From Sipunculus nudus (taxonomy: Eukaryota > Annelida > Sipuncula > Golfingiida > Sipunculidae): a stretch of DNA of 64,000 nt. The stretch spans positions 56,902,300 to 56,966,299 of the forward strand of contig CM049314.1 of the NCBI GenBank assembly GCA_026874595.1, in the 5' to 3' direction. The notes beneath the pieces were generated by a model. It had not been told where the DNA came from and did no database searches. It saw nothing but the letters and a program-made list of their open reading frames with translations. Numbering within the stretch: position 1 is the stretch's first letter; the number at the start of each line of letters is the position of its first letter. The position numbers and the translations under genes were made by a program. Positions 11,736-24,170 of the stretch are shown one piece after another.

Positions 11736-13430
11736 ACATGTCCATAAAGGATCGGTTACCATTTATCTTAATTTGATCGGTTTAACTCTATGTATACAAA
11801 CAAAGATAAACTAATTATATGGTTATCAAATATCTCACATGGGCGTGTTCCTGTGCGTAAGAGGTTCAAGTATTTTCCTTTTTGACATGACAGAATGGAA
11901 GGAATCTATAAGACCTCAATAAGTCAGAGATTATTTTCATTTCATACATGAAGCTGAATTAAAATAACAAAATTATAAAAGTATGTTTCTGTTGAAAAAG
12001 ATATCAATAGCATATCGCTCAATTTGTAGGGTATAACTTGTTGCATGTCTATAACTTAGATATATACTCAGAACTTCAAACAGTTCGCTGATTTGCCAAT
12101 AAGACAAACATATAGACAGCAAAAATCTGGTTTGCATATGTCTTAAGACTTGGCTCATGAGAGGCAAAATCTAATGAACCTATGGTCTAGATTCATACTT
12201 AAATAAGAATACAAAAAGAAAACTAAAATGGATCCACCGACTTAATATTTGACAGCTTATAAACTCAGGAAGAGTAATATGATATGATATGAATGGGGAT
12301 TGAATTCAGTGATTATTATATATATTCGAAATACTTTAACAAAAACATTCGATTTGGTTTGACCTGTACACACAAAATCAAATCAAGCCTACCGCCTAGG
12401 TCAAAGGGGTTATTAATAAATATGGTTGGGTTCTATGACATAAATTAAATTTGACTGCAACATCACAGAGGTTTAAAGGTAAAACCGGTTTGGGTAAAAA
12501 GCAGTTGAAACATGCTGCTGACGTTGGCTGATTTCATATTTCATGTTTGTATATTAAGAATGTGGCATTAATGTAGACTTCTATGTACATATTGGCGCAT
12601 TTTGGCAGAATCTTTGGTTTTGGTTGAATTCTAATAGAGACGACCTCCCGTAACGTTCCATCCAAGGGATATGAAACTTGGACAACCAGACATGGTGTAC
12701 CGGATAAAGGGTCATTACTTTGTGCAGCCTACGCTCTCCACATCATACCTACGATTGGTTGGCATTGGTTGTGAACACTTTTTTAAGTATCCATGAAAGC
12801 ATTGGTGGCCAACTAATTTAATCACTAAAACATAAATGCGAACAAAGAAAATTGTTTCTGTGGGTTGTTGATTCAAGCATTTTCAACTATAACATAACAT
12901 AATGGACGGAACCTGTAAGACCTCAAAACATTCAATAAATGTATTGTTTAATTCACACATGAAGCTTAATTTATGCTATCTAAATAGATAATTTCATTTC
13001 TAATCAATACAAATATCGCCTACTTTGTAGATTATAATTTGTCGTACATTCAAAATCAGATATATAATCGGACATCTGTCAACATTCTTTGATTTGCCAG
13101 TAGGGTACTCTTATAAAAAGCAAAACCTGGGGTCATATATGTCCTACAGAATTATCCCGTGCGTTGCAAATTGTAATTTACAAAAGGTCTGGATTCAGAC
13201 TGAAATAACTTAAAGAAAACTAAAAAACAATCACCGACTTCTTCATATAAGGAGTTCATAAACCAGGTAAAGAGATATGATATGAATGGTGATTGCAACC
13301 TTTACAAAAAAATCAGTTTGGAAAGACCTCTTAATACAAAATCCCATATAATCCTGCGCCTAGTTTAAAGGAAGTTATTACCAAATATGCTTGTGTTCAA
13401 GGACATCAACTGATATTTTACTGAATATCA
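11514..13430. repeat. Degenerate tandem duplication of about 1 kb covering the last lectin exon
   Basis: DNA from exon 4 of the lectin gene onward (about 11514-12470) is repeated at about 12582-13430. Matching landmarks are TATGTGCACATCGGTGCATT at 11514 against TATGTACATATTGGCGCATT at 12582, then AGACCTCAA (about 11910 and 12920), GATATGATATGAATGG (about 12277 and 13272) and CCTAGGTCAAAGG against CCTAGTTTAAAGG (about 12395 and 13360). The offset falls from about 1,070 to about 960, so the second copy has net deletions. Confidence 0.7.
12582..12790 (+). pseudogene. Broken second copy of the lectin's terminal exon
   Basis: The sequence reads YVHIGAFWQNLWFWLNSNRDD, nearly the same as exon 4 of the intact gene. 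Then a 1-base deletion (GACCTCCCGTAACG against GACCTACCTGTAACG) shifts the frame and leads to stops. The QPD codons can still be seen in the shifted frame. It has no preceding exon of its own and would only be reached by alternative splicing, so it is most likely dead. Confidence 0.7.
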
Positions 13431-14047
13431 CATACATACATGTGTGTGTGCGTGTCAAGAATAGTTCAGAAACAGACCATCCATAAGATGCATTAGCGCT
13501 GGATGCAATCCGTCGATACTAGCTTCACGGCATTTGTACATCCATGTTTAACAGTATAAGGTCAACAAGATACGGACCCTGTTCACGTTCACTTCTATAC
13601 GGAACAAACCACAGTATATAACAGAAACGACCATGGTGTCTATAGATTTATTTACCATATCATTTGAAACTAGCAAATGTTATTAATAGCGAAATGTCAA
13701 TTGATATTGTGAAATGTAGAACTTTCGTGCTTTAATATTGCTTTAGACATTAATCAAATATTTTCATTTCCTTTATGTATCATCCATTGAACACATATAC
13801 AATTCATATTAATTCGCTTCACAAATTGAGAGCAAATTATCTCTTATATAATTTTCATCTTCTTTCAAAGTTATCCTTTAAAACTTTCCATCAAAAAACG
13901 ACATTCTCCTAAACTGGTCACTACTGATATGTACGGACTATGAGGTCACAGTGGTCTTAAAGTTAAACAAGTTCCGACTTGTATATATACAATGTGTCGA
14001 CTTTCGTAATTTCCCTAATTGTCTAGAAAATTTTGATTCTAAATTTC
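13431..14047. other. Intergenic, nothing recognised
   Basis: No open frame or repeat that I can support. It begins with a short TG-rich run at about 13440-13456. Confidence 0.35.
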
Positions 14048-14485
14048 AAGTAGATGTTAAAACGAGAGAGTGTATATATCAATTTAAATCAAAATCGTTG
14101 TATCGTTAAATCCCATTTAATATCATAAAATCTGTGACTTTGTCACAGAGAAGGAGGAGTTGTCGCAATATTGTTACAAAGTTTCTCAGTAATTTAATAT
14201 TTAAATAAATTGTTAATCAACAGGTATACATAAGTAATTATGTGCAATTTAGCACCTGAGTCCCTTAAGTAGATGTTAAAACGAGAGAGTGTATATATCA
14301 ATTTAATTCAAAATCGTTGTATCGTTATATCCCATTTAATATCATAAAATATGTAACTATGTCACAGAGAAGGAGGAGTTGTCACAAAATTGTTACAAAG
14401 TTTCTCAGTAATTTAATATTTAAATAAATTGTGAATCAACAGGTATACATAAGTAATTATGTGCAATTTAGCACCTGAGTCCCTG
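14048..14485. repeat. 219-bp tandem duplication, two copies
   Basis: Copy 1 (14048-14266) and copy 2 (14267-14485) are head to tail and nearly identical, starting AAGTAGATGTTAAAACGAGA and ending GCACCTGAGTCCCT. Each holds a potential hairpin near its middle (CTGTGACTTTGTCACAG in copy 1). The few differences include TCGC/TCAC and a substitution in the hairpin arm of copy 2. The high similarity suggests a recent duplication. Confidence 0.85.
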
Positions 14486-15435
14486 ACTCTTTTTTAGTTT
14501 TTAACTAATGCTGATAGGCGCTTTCCTTTAAATTGCTCCTCGAGACTTATTTCACGATACCGACGATACCGAAGGGGTTCTGATCCCCACGTTATTGTCA
14601 ACAAAAACATTTTTACTTTCCAAATGAAACATATGAAACAGAAAGTAAAGAAAACTGCGAGGATTAAGAAAATACATATTAAATTCTGCCATATCCATAG
14701 CGACACTGTACCATGAACTCTCTTCATTTAACTTGTTTTCTATATGACCAATGACAACTAGCGTCACATGACGTTGTGTTGACTAGAAAGAACCGGTTGT
14801 CCCAGTACCATGCATACCCGTTAATAGCCTATCATTACAACTCTTATGGTGTTCAATAAACAACTTTTTCTCCAGATCTGTTATACATAATACATAAAAC
14901 TGTGGATCGTGACATTTACGATGTTCCTGGGTGAGAAGAAATCGCGAAATGGAAGCCATCGACTACAAATAATAGTCTTAGCATTAGCGATCAGATGGCG
15001 AGCGCCTAGAAGCTTTTAGAGGATAACCAGCTCTTTTGAAAAAAATATTTTTAGACGAGTTCAAAATAAAATTTAGGATGGAAAAGATCCATTTACCTAA
15101 TGCAAGTAAAAAGAGCACTTATTTCACAGGATATATTTTTTAAGCACAATAATTATTATTGGGCTTATTATCGGGCTTGGGGTGTATTAAATTGGATTAG
15201 GAATGTTGGCTCAATTATTTTATTCTCAAGTTAAAATAAAATATAGAATTTAAGTGCAATACTGTCTCAATAAAATTACAAATATTTTACACTTACATGT
15301 ATTTTGTGGCGTTATTTTGTGGCATGAAATTCATACATCGGTATGTTTAACTTGAATACCTTGTCAGTGATGATGTTTACATTTACGAACCGGGATGGGA
15401 CGCGGGGGCATTCAGATTTTTTAAAGATCTTTGTT
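14486..15435. other. Intergenic, nothing recognised
   Basis: Minus-strand frames at 14494-14767 have no recognisable motif and I do not call them. Confidence 0.35.
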
Positions 15436-15800
15436 TGGTTAAGCCCCGTTTACAATCAGGGTGCGCTCGCTTGTGACCATTTGGTCGCACAATAGGCCGC
15501 TAAAAGGGTCTATCGCCATAGATCGCATTAATTGCCGCAAAAGCATTTACAAATGCAACAGCTGTCTTACAACCAGAGCGAACAGAAGCGACCGTTGTAC
15601 AACTAAGCCGCATACACTTGTACAAGTGGTCTTGCGTTCATATGCGAGTGTTGCACGAATCAGAGCTATTGGTCTGACGTCACAAATAACTGTCGTGCGA
15701 CTGATCACATGGTCGTACGAGTTGACGTACGACCATGAGATTACACGTGCAATTTGATGAGACCGGTTGTACGATCATACGATAGGTCTTACGAGTGGAT
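15436..15800. repeat. Probable decayed miniature DNA transposon with GGTCGT/ACGACC motifs
   Basis: The block opens with AAGCCCCGTTTACAATCAGG, which resembles the terminal repeat of PIF/Harbinger or hAT-type miniature elements. It is GC-richer than its surroundings and full of GGTCGT and ACGACC. A near-perfect hairpin lies at 15708-15737 (CATGGTCGTAC, then GTACGACCATG after 8 bases). The matching right terminal repeat is not visible, so the class is a guess. A 98-codon frame inside it (15461-15757) reflects base composition only. Confidence 0.4.
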
Positions 15801-18780
15801 AAGCTGTAGCTTATAAATGTAGACATAAAAATCGTATCTTGTGATTAGAGTATCTTGCACGGCCGAATTCCCATATTGTTTTATAGTATGTGTTTAATGA
15901 CCTGTTTTAACAAATTTAGTCCATATGGTAATAATTTGCATTATCTTTAGATCCTATAGGGGAACGATTCCAGTTCTGTTAAACTATTATGTGGTATAGT
16001 AATATATTAGATAAAATTATATTTTCAGAACATAAATATTTGTATTCTTTCTTCTACCAGGTAAACTATAGGACAACTCGGTATACGTACAAAGGAGCAC
16101 ATACAATTTTTGCAGATAACGTGCTAAGGCTTTAATAACATGCATGCTATTTATAGGACAAATATATTGTGAAACCCTGGGCTGCAGACACCCCTCTGGG
16201 GGCAGACACCCCGCGTAATGGAGTCTGAGTTCCGACCAAACATTTTTACTACTTTAAGAACAGTTTAAATCACCTGCGCTTACGGACACAGAACGGCCGC
16301 TATTACCGGGGGTTGAACAAATGCTTTGTCACTGCGATTATGTTCTGCTTCTATTCAGCCTCTCGCCAATTAAACATGCTCCCATTAGTTTGACCAAGGA
16401 GTTTATAACAATTAGATTTCCATCTATGAGAAGATCTGCAAGGTCTCGCATGTCAGTCGTGCGCTAATTGCAAATAAGGCTGATAAGCCCATATACCCTA
16501 TTGTGCGCCAATTGTACCGCTTTGTCACGGCCTTTCATATAGCGAGGCTGTTGGATGTTACTGACGCAGTCCGCTGAAGCTTGTCACGCCGAGAGCGATA
16601 TATCCAGTAACTGATAAATAAATCACTTGAATAACATTGACCAGAAATATGGATGCGCAGATCGTTTGTATTGTTAAGATTAAAGCGCAACAGACAAATT
16701 TGGAGGGGTCTCATGTTTAGGAATCACTGGAGCGATTTTTTGATAGATGCTGTCACTCTGCATTAGTATCTGTGGTGCAACCTAACGGACGACTGGTAAG
16801 TGTAAACCTTATTTCCTCGAATTATTTTGGCATTCTATAAGTTCCCACCAATCTACACACCTCTGACAGGTATCAATAATTAGCCTTGTTTTATACTATT
16901 CCATGGATAACAAAATGTTATGACGCCCATGTCCGGATGACTTTAATCTTCATTGATAACTGTGAGCCATCTTCCTCTGCCGCACTGATGGCGTTATTCT
17001 CGTATTATCGTCCATTTTTACCTTATCCAGGCGATAGTTCAGGCGTCATGAGTAATGACGAGGTCACACACAATCGCACGCTATACGATATTTATATGAA
17101 AATATATTGTGTTAACATACGATTGTTTCAGTATTTACAATTAATACCCGAGGAGATTAGTTCAAGGAGAAACTTACTTAACGGAGAGACAGTGTTAGTT
17201 CAGGGTGGGGTCTCCGGGAACTTATGAACCATTTTGAAGGGGAGGATTCTATCGTTGTATCATAGGCACCGTGCTTATCAGCAGCATCTCTTTGTGCCTT
17301 TGAATTGCGAGTTTTATGACTCCCGTCAGCAACATTCGACACGGCCCCACTCCGAGTTGGAACTCTATTTGTTATAAACTCGTTTTGGCAGGTACCAGGT
17401 ACCTATGCCAACAAAACAAATGACATTTTCACTACATTTACCATTGCAGTTTATAATTTGTTACCAAAACGTGACAGTATTTTCGAAGTTTCCATTAAGC
17501 CGAGCTTTAATTGAAGTGAAATAGAGGATCAGCACCGAGGATGAAAACGTATTTGCGTTGTGAGGTGTTACACAAATTGTCACGTTTAATGAGCTCTCAT
17601 GGTTGGGCTGTACATTAAAGGCTATATCTGTTGTTAATAAAGGCAAGTCACATGTGACATATCAACCGTGGGGTGACGTCAGTGTCCGTTCATCCTCTCC
17701 ACACATATACCCAAGTGTGATCAACAGTTCCTTGGATAAAGTTTGCCATTTCGGCTGACGGTATGTCTTACCATGATCTCTTTGTAGTCTGCCCGGTGTT
17801 GCTATGGTGAGGAACGAAAACCATCATGGGTCCTATTACGAACACAGCTTGTATATTTATCTGGAGGTCGCATGTATTTGGGCCGACGATTAAATTTTTA
17901 TTTATGTCTCAGCCCTCTCGTATCCAATATATATTAACCTTTAGTGCATGACTTGTTTACAGTTGCACAAGAGTTTGTTTCGGGCTATTCTCCACAGAGG
18001 AATATCGTATTGCATACACTGAAACAAATTAGATATTATACCCCCATTCCGTGACTTTGACCTAGTAAGTAAATCCGGTTAAAATGTTTACATGATTCGT
18101 AACAGGTGTATAAAAAAATGGCTTTGTATATCATCCGATTATTTAGTTTAAGAGGTCAAGGGGTATACACACTCTCTAGTGTTATAGCATTACTTTACAT
18201 CTTGTAATTTTTGTGATATCTTTATTATTTTGTTCAGCAAACAAATCGAAACTAAAAGCACTATCACAGCACCAAATGTCAAAGCACCTAACAAAAACTA
18301 AATTTAGCGGATTTTCTCAGGGGCCATAGCGATAGGACGCTAAGCATTTTAGCATTATTAAATTACAGTGAAGCTTTAAGCTCTCAATGAAATATATGCA
18401 AGTGTCTGTTATCACTAATCGGTGTGTGGTCCGAAATTACACTCTTGAAGAATTTTACGCTGAGCTGCCAGCTAGCTCTCGGCATTCCCTGCCAAACCTC
18501 GAAAATAATCAAACTAAATTTAAAATAAGAACGCAAAATGCTATTGTGTAATATGAAGACCTGATTAATATTGCCTAGACTTCTTGCAATATAATCCCGT
18601 GCAGTTTGTACACAATTAACAAAACTCAGTCTTCACTTGTAACAGTTTCTAAAAGATCCAACTGAACTCTGTTATAATTTCTACCGCACGAACTGAATGA
18701 ACAACCGCCTCAAGTGGTATTTAAAACGACTCAAATAACAAACCTGTTCCACGTCGATGTAGACTGCGCGTGACAGTCGG
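15801..18780. other. Intergenic, nothing recognised
   Basis: No domain-bearing frame. A frame at 16886-17227 has no recognisable motif. There is a small local palindrome GGTACCAGGTACC near 17391-17403. Confidence 0.35.
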
Positions 18781-18799
18781 TACAAACCTGCCTATTCAG

Positions 18800-19012
18800 T
18801 GGTATAGGACACAATAAGTGAAGTGTTACACTGCCATATATTTACCTGTTAAGGTCTGATCAGAAATGAGCGTCAGGTATGGTATTTTTTTTTCTTGGTA
18901 AGATTCTGTCAGTGTCAATCTGCTTGTTTGGTGGCACAGAACATAATATTAAGTGTTTCACTGGCATACCTGTTGAAGACGGATCGGAAATGAGCGTCTA
19001 GTATGATATTAA
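18800..19012. repeat. Degenerate tandem duplication around GAAATGAGCGTC
   Basis: The block CAATAAGTGAAGTGTTACACTGCCAT...GATCAGAAATGAGCGTC (about 18811-18873) recurs about 125 bp later as ATATTAAGTGTTTCACTGGCAT...GATCGGAAATGAGCGTC (about 18947-18998). The second copy has a small deletion. Confidence 0.55.
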
Positions 19013-19596
19013 CCAATTTATTTGTAAGTTTTGTTTTGTCAATGGGAACATATTCTGGTGTCTTAAGTACCCCTGTATGAATATAAATGAGACAGACAGA
19101 GGTGTAAAATACCGTAAGGATATCACAGGTGTATTATGATGTGATTTTGAGCTTAAATGACGAGTTGCAAGTAGATATATGCAGACTTTATTAGATTATG
19201 GAGTATATAGAATGTATTGACGCTTAATGAGTGCACGAAATGGTCACATAAATGTAATATACTCACGCCATATATGATACCTGTCATATATTTGAATCAT
19301 ACAATATGAATGTGTACATTTCATACGTCAGATACGCCAGTAATGACTTAAAATGTGTTCACATCAACTTTTTTTTTAAATTCTAACAACTTTGTTACAG
19401 TACATATAATTTTAAATGTCTGAGATTCACCTTTTAATCAATGTGCACAGATGGATATGTTAGAAGGATTATACTGACTATTATTAGTGTTTTATCACTA
19501 GCGTGAGTGTATAGATCATAACCAGGATGGATTGGCGACAAACTTACAAGTCTCTGCTTTGATGTACACTATTCTTTATTGTAACTACAGAGCATA

Positions 19597-19860
19597 GGGG
19601 GCAGCCCATGCTCATGGGCGGCCCCTGGTTACTTACTGACTCTCAACACATAGCATGTATCCCAGGAAGATTCATAAAAACACGGAGTTACCAATCAGAG
19701 ATTTTCTTGATTTGTCACAATAGATACAATTAAAGAAAGGTCTGCACAGGAGTTGAATGAAAGAACAATTAGACTGAATAGAGTTGCGATGTAATCAAGG
19801 CTAAGCAATTACATCCATTATTGTGACACATCAGAAAAATCTCTGAGTCCCAATTAACTT
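19597..19860. repeat. Foldback element with nested hairpins
   Basis: A GC-rich hairpin at 19597-19625 (GGGGCAGCCCAT...ATGGGCGGCCCC) sits beside a larger inverted repeat. Its left arm, 19686-19722 (ending TTGTCACAATA), pairs imperfectly with its right arm, 19819-19859 (starting TATTGTGACA). The loop contains a further perfect 8-bp stem (GATGTAAT...ATTACATC). This is typical of a miniature foldback transposon. No protein is encoded. Confidence 0.6.
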
Positions 19861-20211
19861 AAACACCTGCTCCTTACATATTATATAATCATGATGAATT
19901 ACAGAGTGTAAAAATTGTAGTTTAATAGACTGTCCCTTAATACATTACAAGTCGTCCCTTGTGTCCAGGCCCCTCGAGCCAAAAGTGAAGCAAGAAACCA
20001 GAGAGTAAGACATGAACCTCAGTTTTAAGCTTGAGATGTAAGAAATGCGTTGACAAGAGATAATATTTTTTTATGATTATTGATAGTATTATAATTATAA
20101 TACTTTCAAGTTTCAGATGCAGCGCCAATGATGTTGAACACAGCATGCTTAGCTGTGCCATGTTGAGCTTATCAAAATATTAAAATCTATGTAATGATTT
20201 CATACCGGTTA

Positions 20212-21420
20212 TGTAAGGTGTTTGCTCAGCCTTTCTTGCTGTGTGAGGTGTCACTCTCAGCCTATTGTAGGGTATCCAGTGTCCGGTATTACTCTCAGTC
20301 TATCCTGTATTATTTTGGTCAGGTGTTACTCTGAGCCTTTCTTGTGGGATCCTGTGTGAGGTGTGACTCTGATCTCTTGTAGTATCCTGTGTGAGGTGTT
20401 ACTCTGAACCACTTGTGGTATCCTTTGTGTCAGGTAACTCTGGTTCTCTCGTGTTATCTTGTGAGGTGTTACTCTGAGCCTCTTGTGCTATCCTGTGTGC
20501 GGTATTCCTATGAGCCTCTTGTGGTATTCTTTTGTGCGGTATTACCCTGCGCATCTCCTGTGTTATCCTTTGTGAGGTGTTACTCTGAGCCTCTTGAGGT
20601 ATCCTGTGTGAGGTGTTACACTGAGCCTCTTGCGGTGTCCTCCGTGCGGCGTTAGTCAGGCCTTATTTTGTAGTATCCTGTGTGAAGTGTTAGTCTGAGC
20701 CTCGTGTGCTATCCTGTGTGAAGTGTTGGTCTGAGCCTCCCTTCAGTCCGTAAGTATCATCTGTGCAGTGTTACTGTGCACCTCTTGTGGTATCCTGTTT
20801 GAGATGTTACCCTGAGCACCTTATGGTGTCCTGTGTTAGGTGTTACCCTGAGCCTCTTATGGTGTCCTGTATCAGGTTTTACGCTGAGCCTCTTATAGTG
20901 TCCTGTTTGAGGTGTTACCCTGAGCCTTTTATGGATATCCTGTGTGAGGTGTTACCTTGAGCCTGTTATGGTGTCCTGTGTGAGGTGTTACCCTGAGCCT
21001 CTTATGGTGTCCTGTGTGAGGTGTTACCCGGAGCCTCTTATGGTGTCCTGTGTTAGGTGTTACGCTGAGTCTCTTATGGTATCCTGTGTGAGGTGTTACC
21101 CTGAGCCTCTTATGGTTTCCTGTGTGAGTTGTTACCCTGAGCCTCTTATGGTGTCCTGTGTGAGTTGTTACCCTGAGCCTCTTATGGTGTCCTGTATGAG
21201 GTGTTACGCTGAGTCTCTTATGGTATCCTGTGTGAGGTGTTACGCTGAGTCTCTTATGGTATCCTGTGTGAGGTGTTACGCTGAGTCTCTCTTGTGCTAT
21301 CCTGTGTGAGGTGTTAATCTGAACCTCTTGTATCCTCTGTGCAGTGTTGCACCTCTGTTGTGATGTACTGTGTGTTATGTTCCTCTCGGCCTCTCTTGTC
21401 GTTTCATGTGATGCGGCACA
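20212..21420. repeat. 36-bp minisatellite, about 30 copies
   Basis: Tandem units of about 36 bp fit the consensus TGTGTGAGGTGTTACCCTGAGCC followed by TCTTATGGTGTCC. Units between 20944 and 21309 are the most alike; those at both ends are more diverged and vary in length. Because 36 is a multiple of three, the array stays open and would encode a 12-residue repeat CVRCYPEPLMVS for over 100 codons. There is no signal peptide, flanking exon or start context to suggest it is a real protein. Confidence 0.9.
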
Positions 21421-24170
21421 GTTTTATAGAGTTTACAGGGTTTAGGAGCTTTGTTTTATACTAAACATTTGGTTAAAAAAAAACTGTGTTGGAATTTTGA
21501 AGTTTTCCATGTTTACTCTGTATTCTCATTTTCTGCATCGACCATATATTCTGAGCAATATTTATGGGTCAATTCAAAGTCCCCTCTTCAATTGTCTTCC
21601 TGACAACCCATTCATCACAAAACAGTATAATATCCCACTGCATCATAACTTCCTTCACTCACAACAGTATTACGAACAATATAATCAGTTAAAAAATATA
21701 AATTCAGATTTTGCTCTGTTTCCAACACTACATTATTCATAATTCATATAGTAAGTTAATGTGCAATATTTTGATTATTCGCAATATGAGATGCATAATA
21801 TTAGGACTACAGAAAATATTTGAAACTATAAACTGAATATAATTATTCAATGATTATGCGTTTTATTCGCTGTAAATAAAGTGGGGGGCCCAAACGCCAC
21901 CGCTTCTATTGAAAAAGGGAGGGGACATGACTTCCTGCCACCCTGAAACAAGACCCACACTTTCTTGCACTGGTAGCCCGTACGTTCCCTGGCTTAAATT
22001 GTTGTCTGATAAGTGCGTCCGGAATTCAATCACAGTATGACTACCTTTGAGCAAATGTATACAATTTAATTTTTAATGTTGTTTTTATGTTTTTTGTCAT
22101 TCACTTAACATTCAGCACAAATTCAGAAGATAATAGATATGCTGTACATAAAAAAATAAGAATCATTTTATCCGCAGCTTTTATTCATAAATTAATATAC
22201 AAAGAAACATGGAGCGTATCGTCAATACGTATCGGATATCGAATTGAGTGTATCGCAATACGTATTGTATCTGAACATTCGGACCGATACCCAGCCCTCA
22301 CATTTTGGAAGTGGACAGGTGACTATAATGACGTCAGTTACATGTTTTGCGTAATTTATTCATTGGTTCGTGATCAGATAATTCAAAGTCATTTAAATAG
22401 TAAAATTCATACTTTCTCTCTTTCTCATAACATGTACACTAGATTCATCTTATTTGTACAAAATATAGAATTATATACTTCTCTCTTTAAAATATTTTGT
22501 CTGTTCTCTCTTAAATAAATACGTATTATATTGATCTCTCTCTCTCTCTCTCTCTCTCCCTCTCTCTCTCTCTCATAATATGTACATAAAAGTCATCTCT
22601 TTCGTATGAAATACAGACCTTTTTATTTCTCCCTTTAAAATACTATGTCTCCTATATCTTACACGTAATACATATTATCTTTCTCTATTATCTCTTCCTC
22701 TTTCTCTTTCTCTTTCTTTCTCTCTGATTCTCTTAAAATTGCTTTAAATAAATAAGGAATATGCATTGAAAAAGAATTAATATATAATCGCTGGCCTTCA
22801 GTGAACATTGATGTTGGTTACTCAAAATAAAGCAGTCACTCGCCATTTAACAATCAATGTACCACGGTTACTCGTAATCCCAATGACCTATTAATTTACT
22901 AGAAACCCCGATAACAATGTGTTTCCTTTGATGTTAAAGGACAGTTTCAGATTCTTCCATTGTGTCAACTAAAATCTATTCATGATGCAAGCAGTTATAA
23001 CTTCAAATTTTAACTTTCATGTTCTAATCTTCCTTGTTTTATGGAATTATGAAACAATATATTGACATAAAATACAAACAAACATTGGATTTATGTTTGT
23101 GGCATATCCAGTAGGGTGCAACCAGTCACACATGACGCACGGCTGTAACCGAGTCCTGCCTTGTACCTTCAATATCCTGTCTGAAATTAAACTTTCGGCA
23201 TATTTTTATGGCAGGCCTTATTTCCACAGCCCTAATGGTAAAGGCATGTGCGGTCTGACCATCTGAACATTCTGGAAAAAAAGACACCATTTTTTTTGTC
23301 TATTTCAGTTGTGAAGCAAGTCTGTATACATTACCGGTATTTATTGTTCACAAATTTTTTTTTGTGTGCAACTATATTATTTTGTTATTAGGGGTACTAA
23401 TCATAAATTTGTGCACTTGAAAAGGTTTAAGTTTTTACATTGATATGCATTTCAAAGTTTAAATTATTAGTTTATGAAACATAAGCTTATTACATTTATG
23501 ATTATCCAGAGTAAACCCTGCTGTTTAATTACATTAATATGTGTGGCCAACCTTTACAGGACATATAGAATGTATATTTTCTACAAATAGTTAAAATTTA
23601 AGGACAAGTTTGTTTAATAATTTTACATATTTAAATATTAAGCAAGAGAACAGGATTAAACTAGATCAAATAGGCTAGTGAGAAATGGTTTGAGAAAAAT
23701 GTTTCCTGGCTCAGTCCTTTTCAGTAGAGGGTTAGCACCTCATCAGTGGGACCAGTTTAGAGTCTATGCCAAGACTTATGGTGTCACCGGTATTGGCTCA
23801 GTGCACAGGAAAACTCTAGACAGTTGCACTAGACCAGTACCAATCCATTTCTCTGGTTGGCTATTTCTTGAATTTATCCCAACACATTTTATCCCAAACA
23901 ATTTGAATGACATGACTGCAGTGTAAGAATAAGTGAACTTTGTCTGAAAGAAAAACTAGAACTACAAATAAACATAGGAGTATTTCACTTAAGACCGTTG
24001 TCACCAGTTTTGGACTTTAAAGACCTGTAAGACAAATAACCATCATATATAACATTCAGCCATGCGATCCTATGTAGCGCTGATGTTTACAAATGACTTT
24101 CTTATGTTACAATAATTTATGTTACAATTGGCTATCAGCTATGGAATGCGGACGCGTAAACTCCATATGA
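21421..24170. other. Intergenic with a (TC)n tract
   Basis: No supported gene. Pyrimidine-rich runs occur at 22534-22574 (pure TC) and 22680-22735 (interrupted). A 143-codon frame at 22087-22518 has no recognisable motif. Confidence 0.4.
22534..22574. repeat. (TC)n microsatellite
   Basis: About 20 TC units with one CC interruption. Confidence 0.9.

Noticed and set aside
15461-15757. 98-codon plus frame
   Set aside because: It is explained by the base composition and GGTCGT/ACGACC repeats of a probable miniature element.
20212-21420. CRISPR-like regular spacing
   Set aside because: The repeats are head to tail with no unique spacers, in an intron-bearing eukaryotic context. It is a minisatellite.
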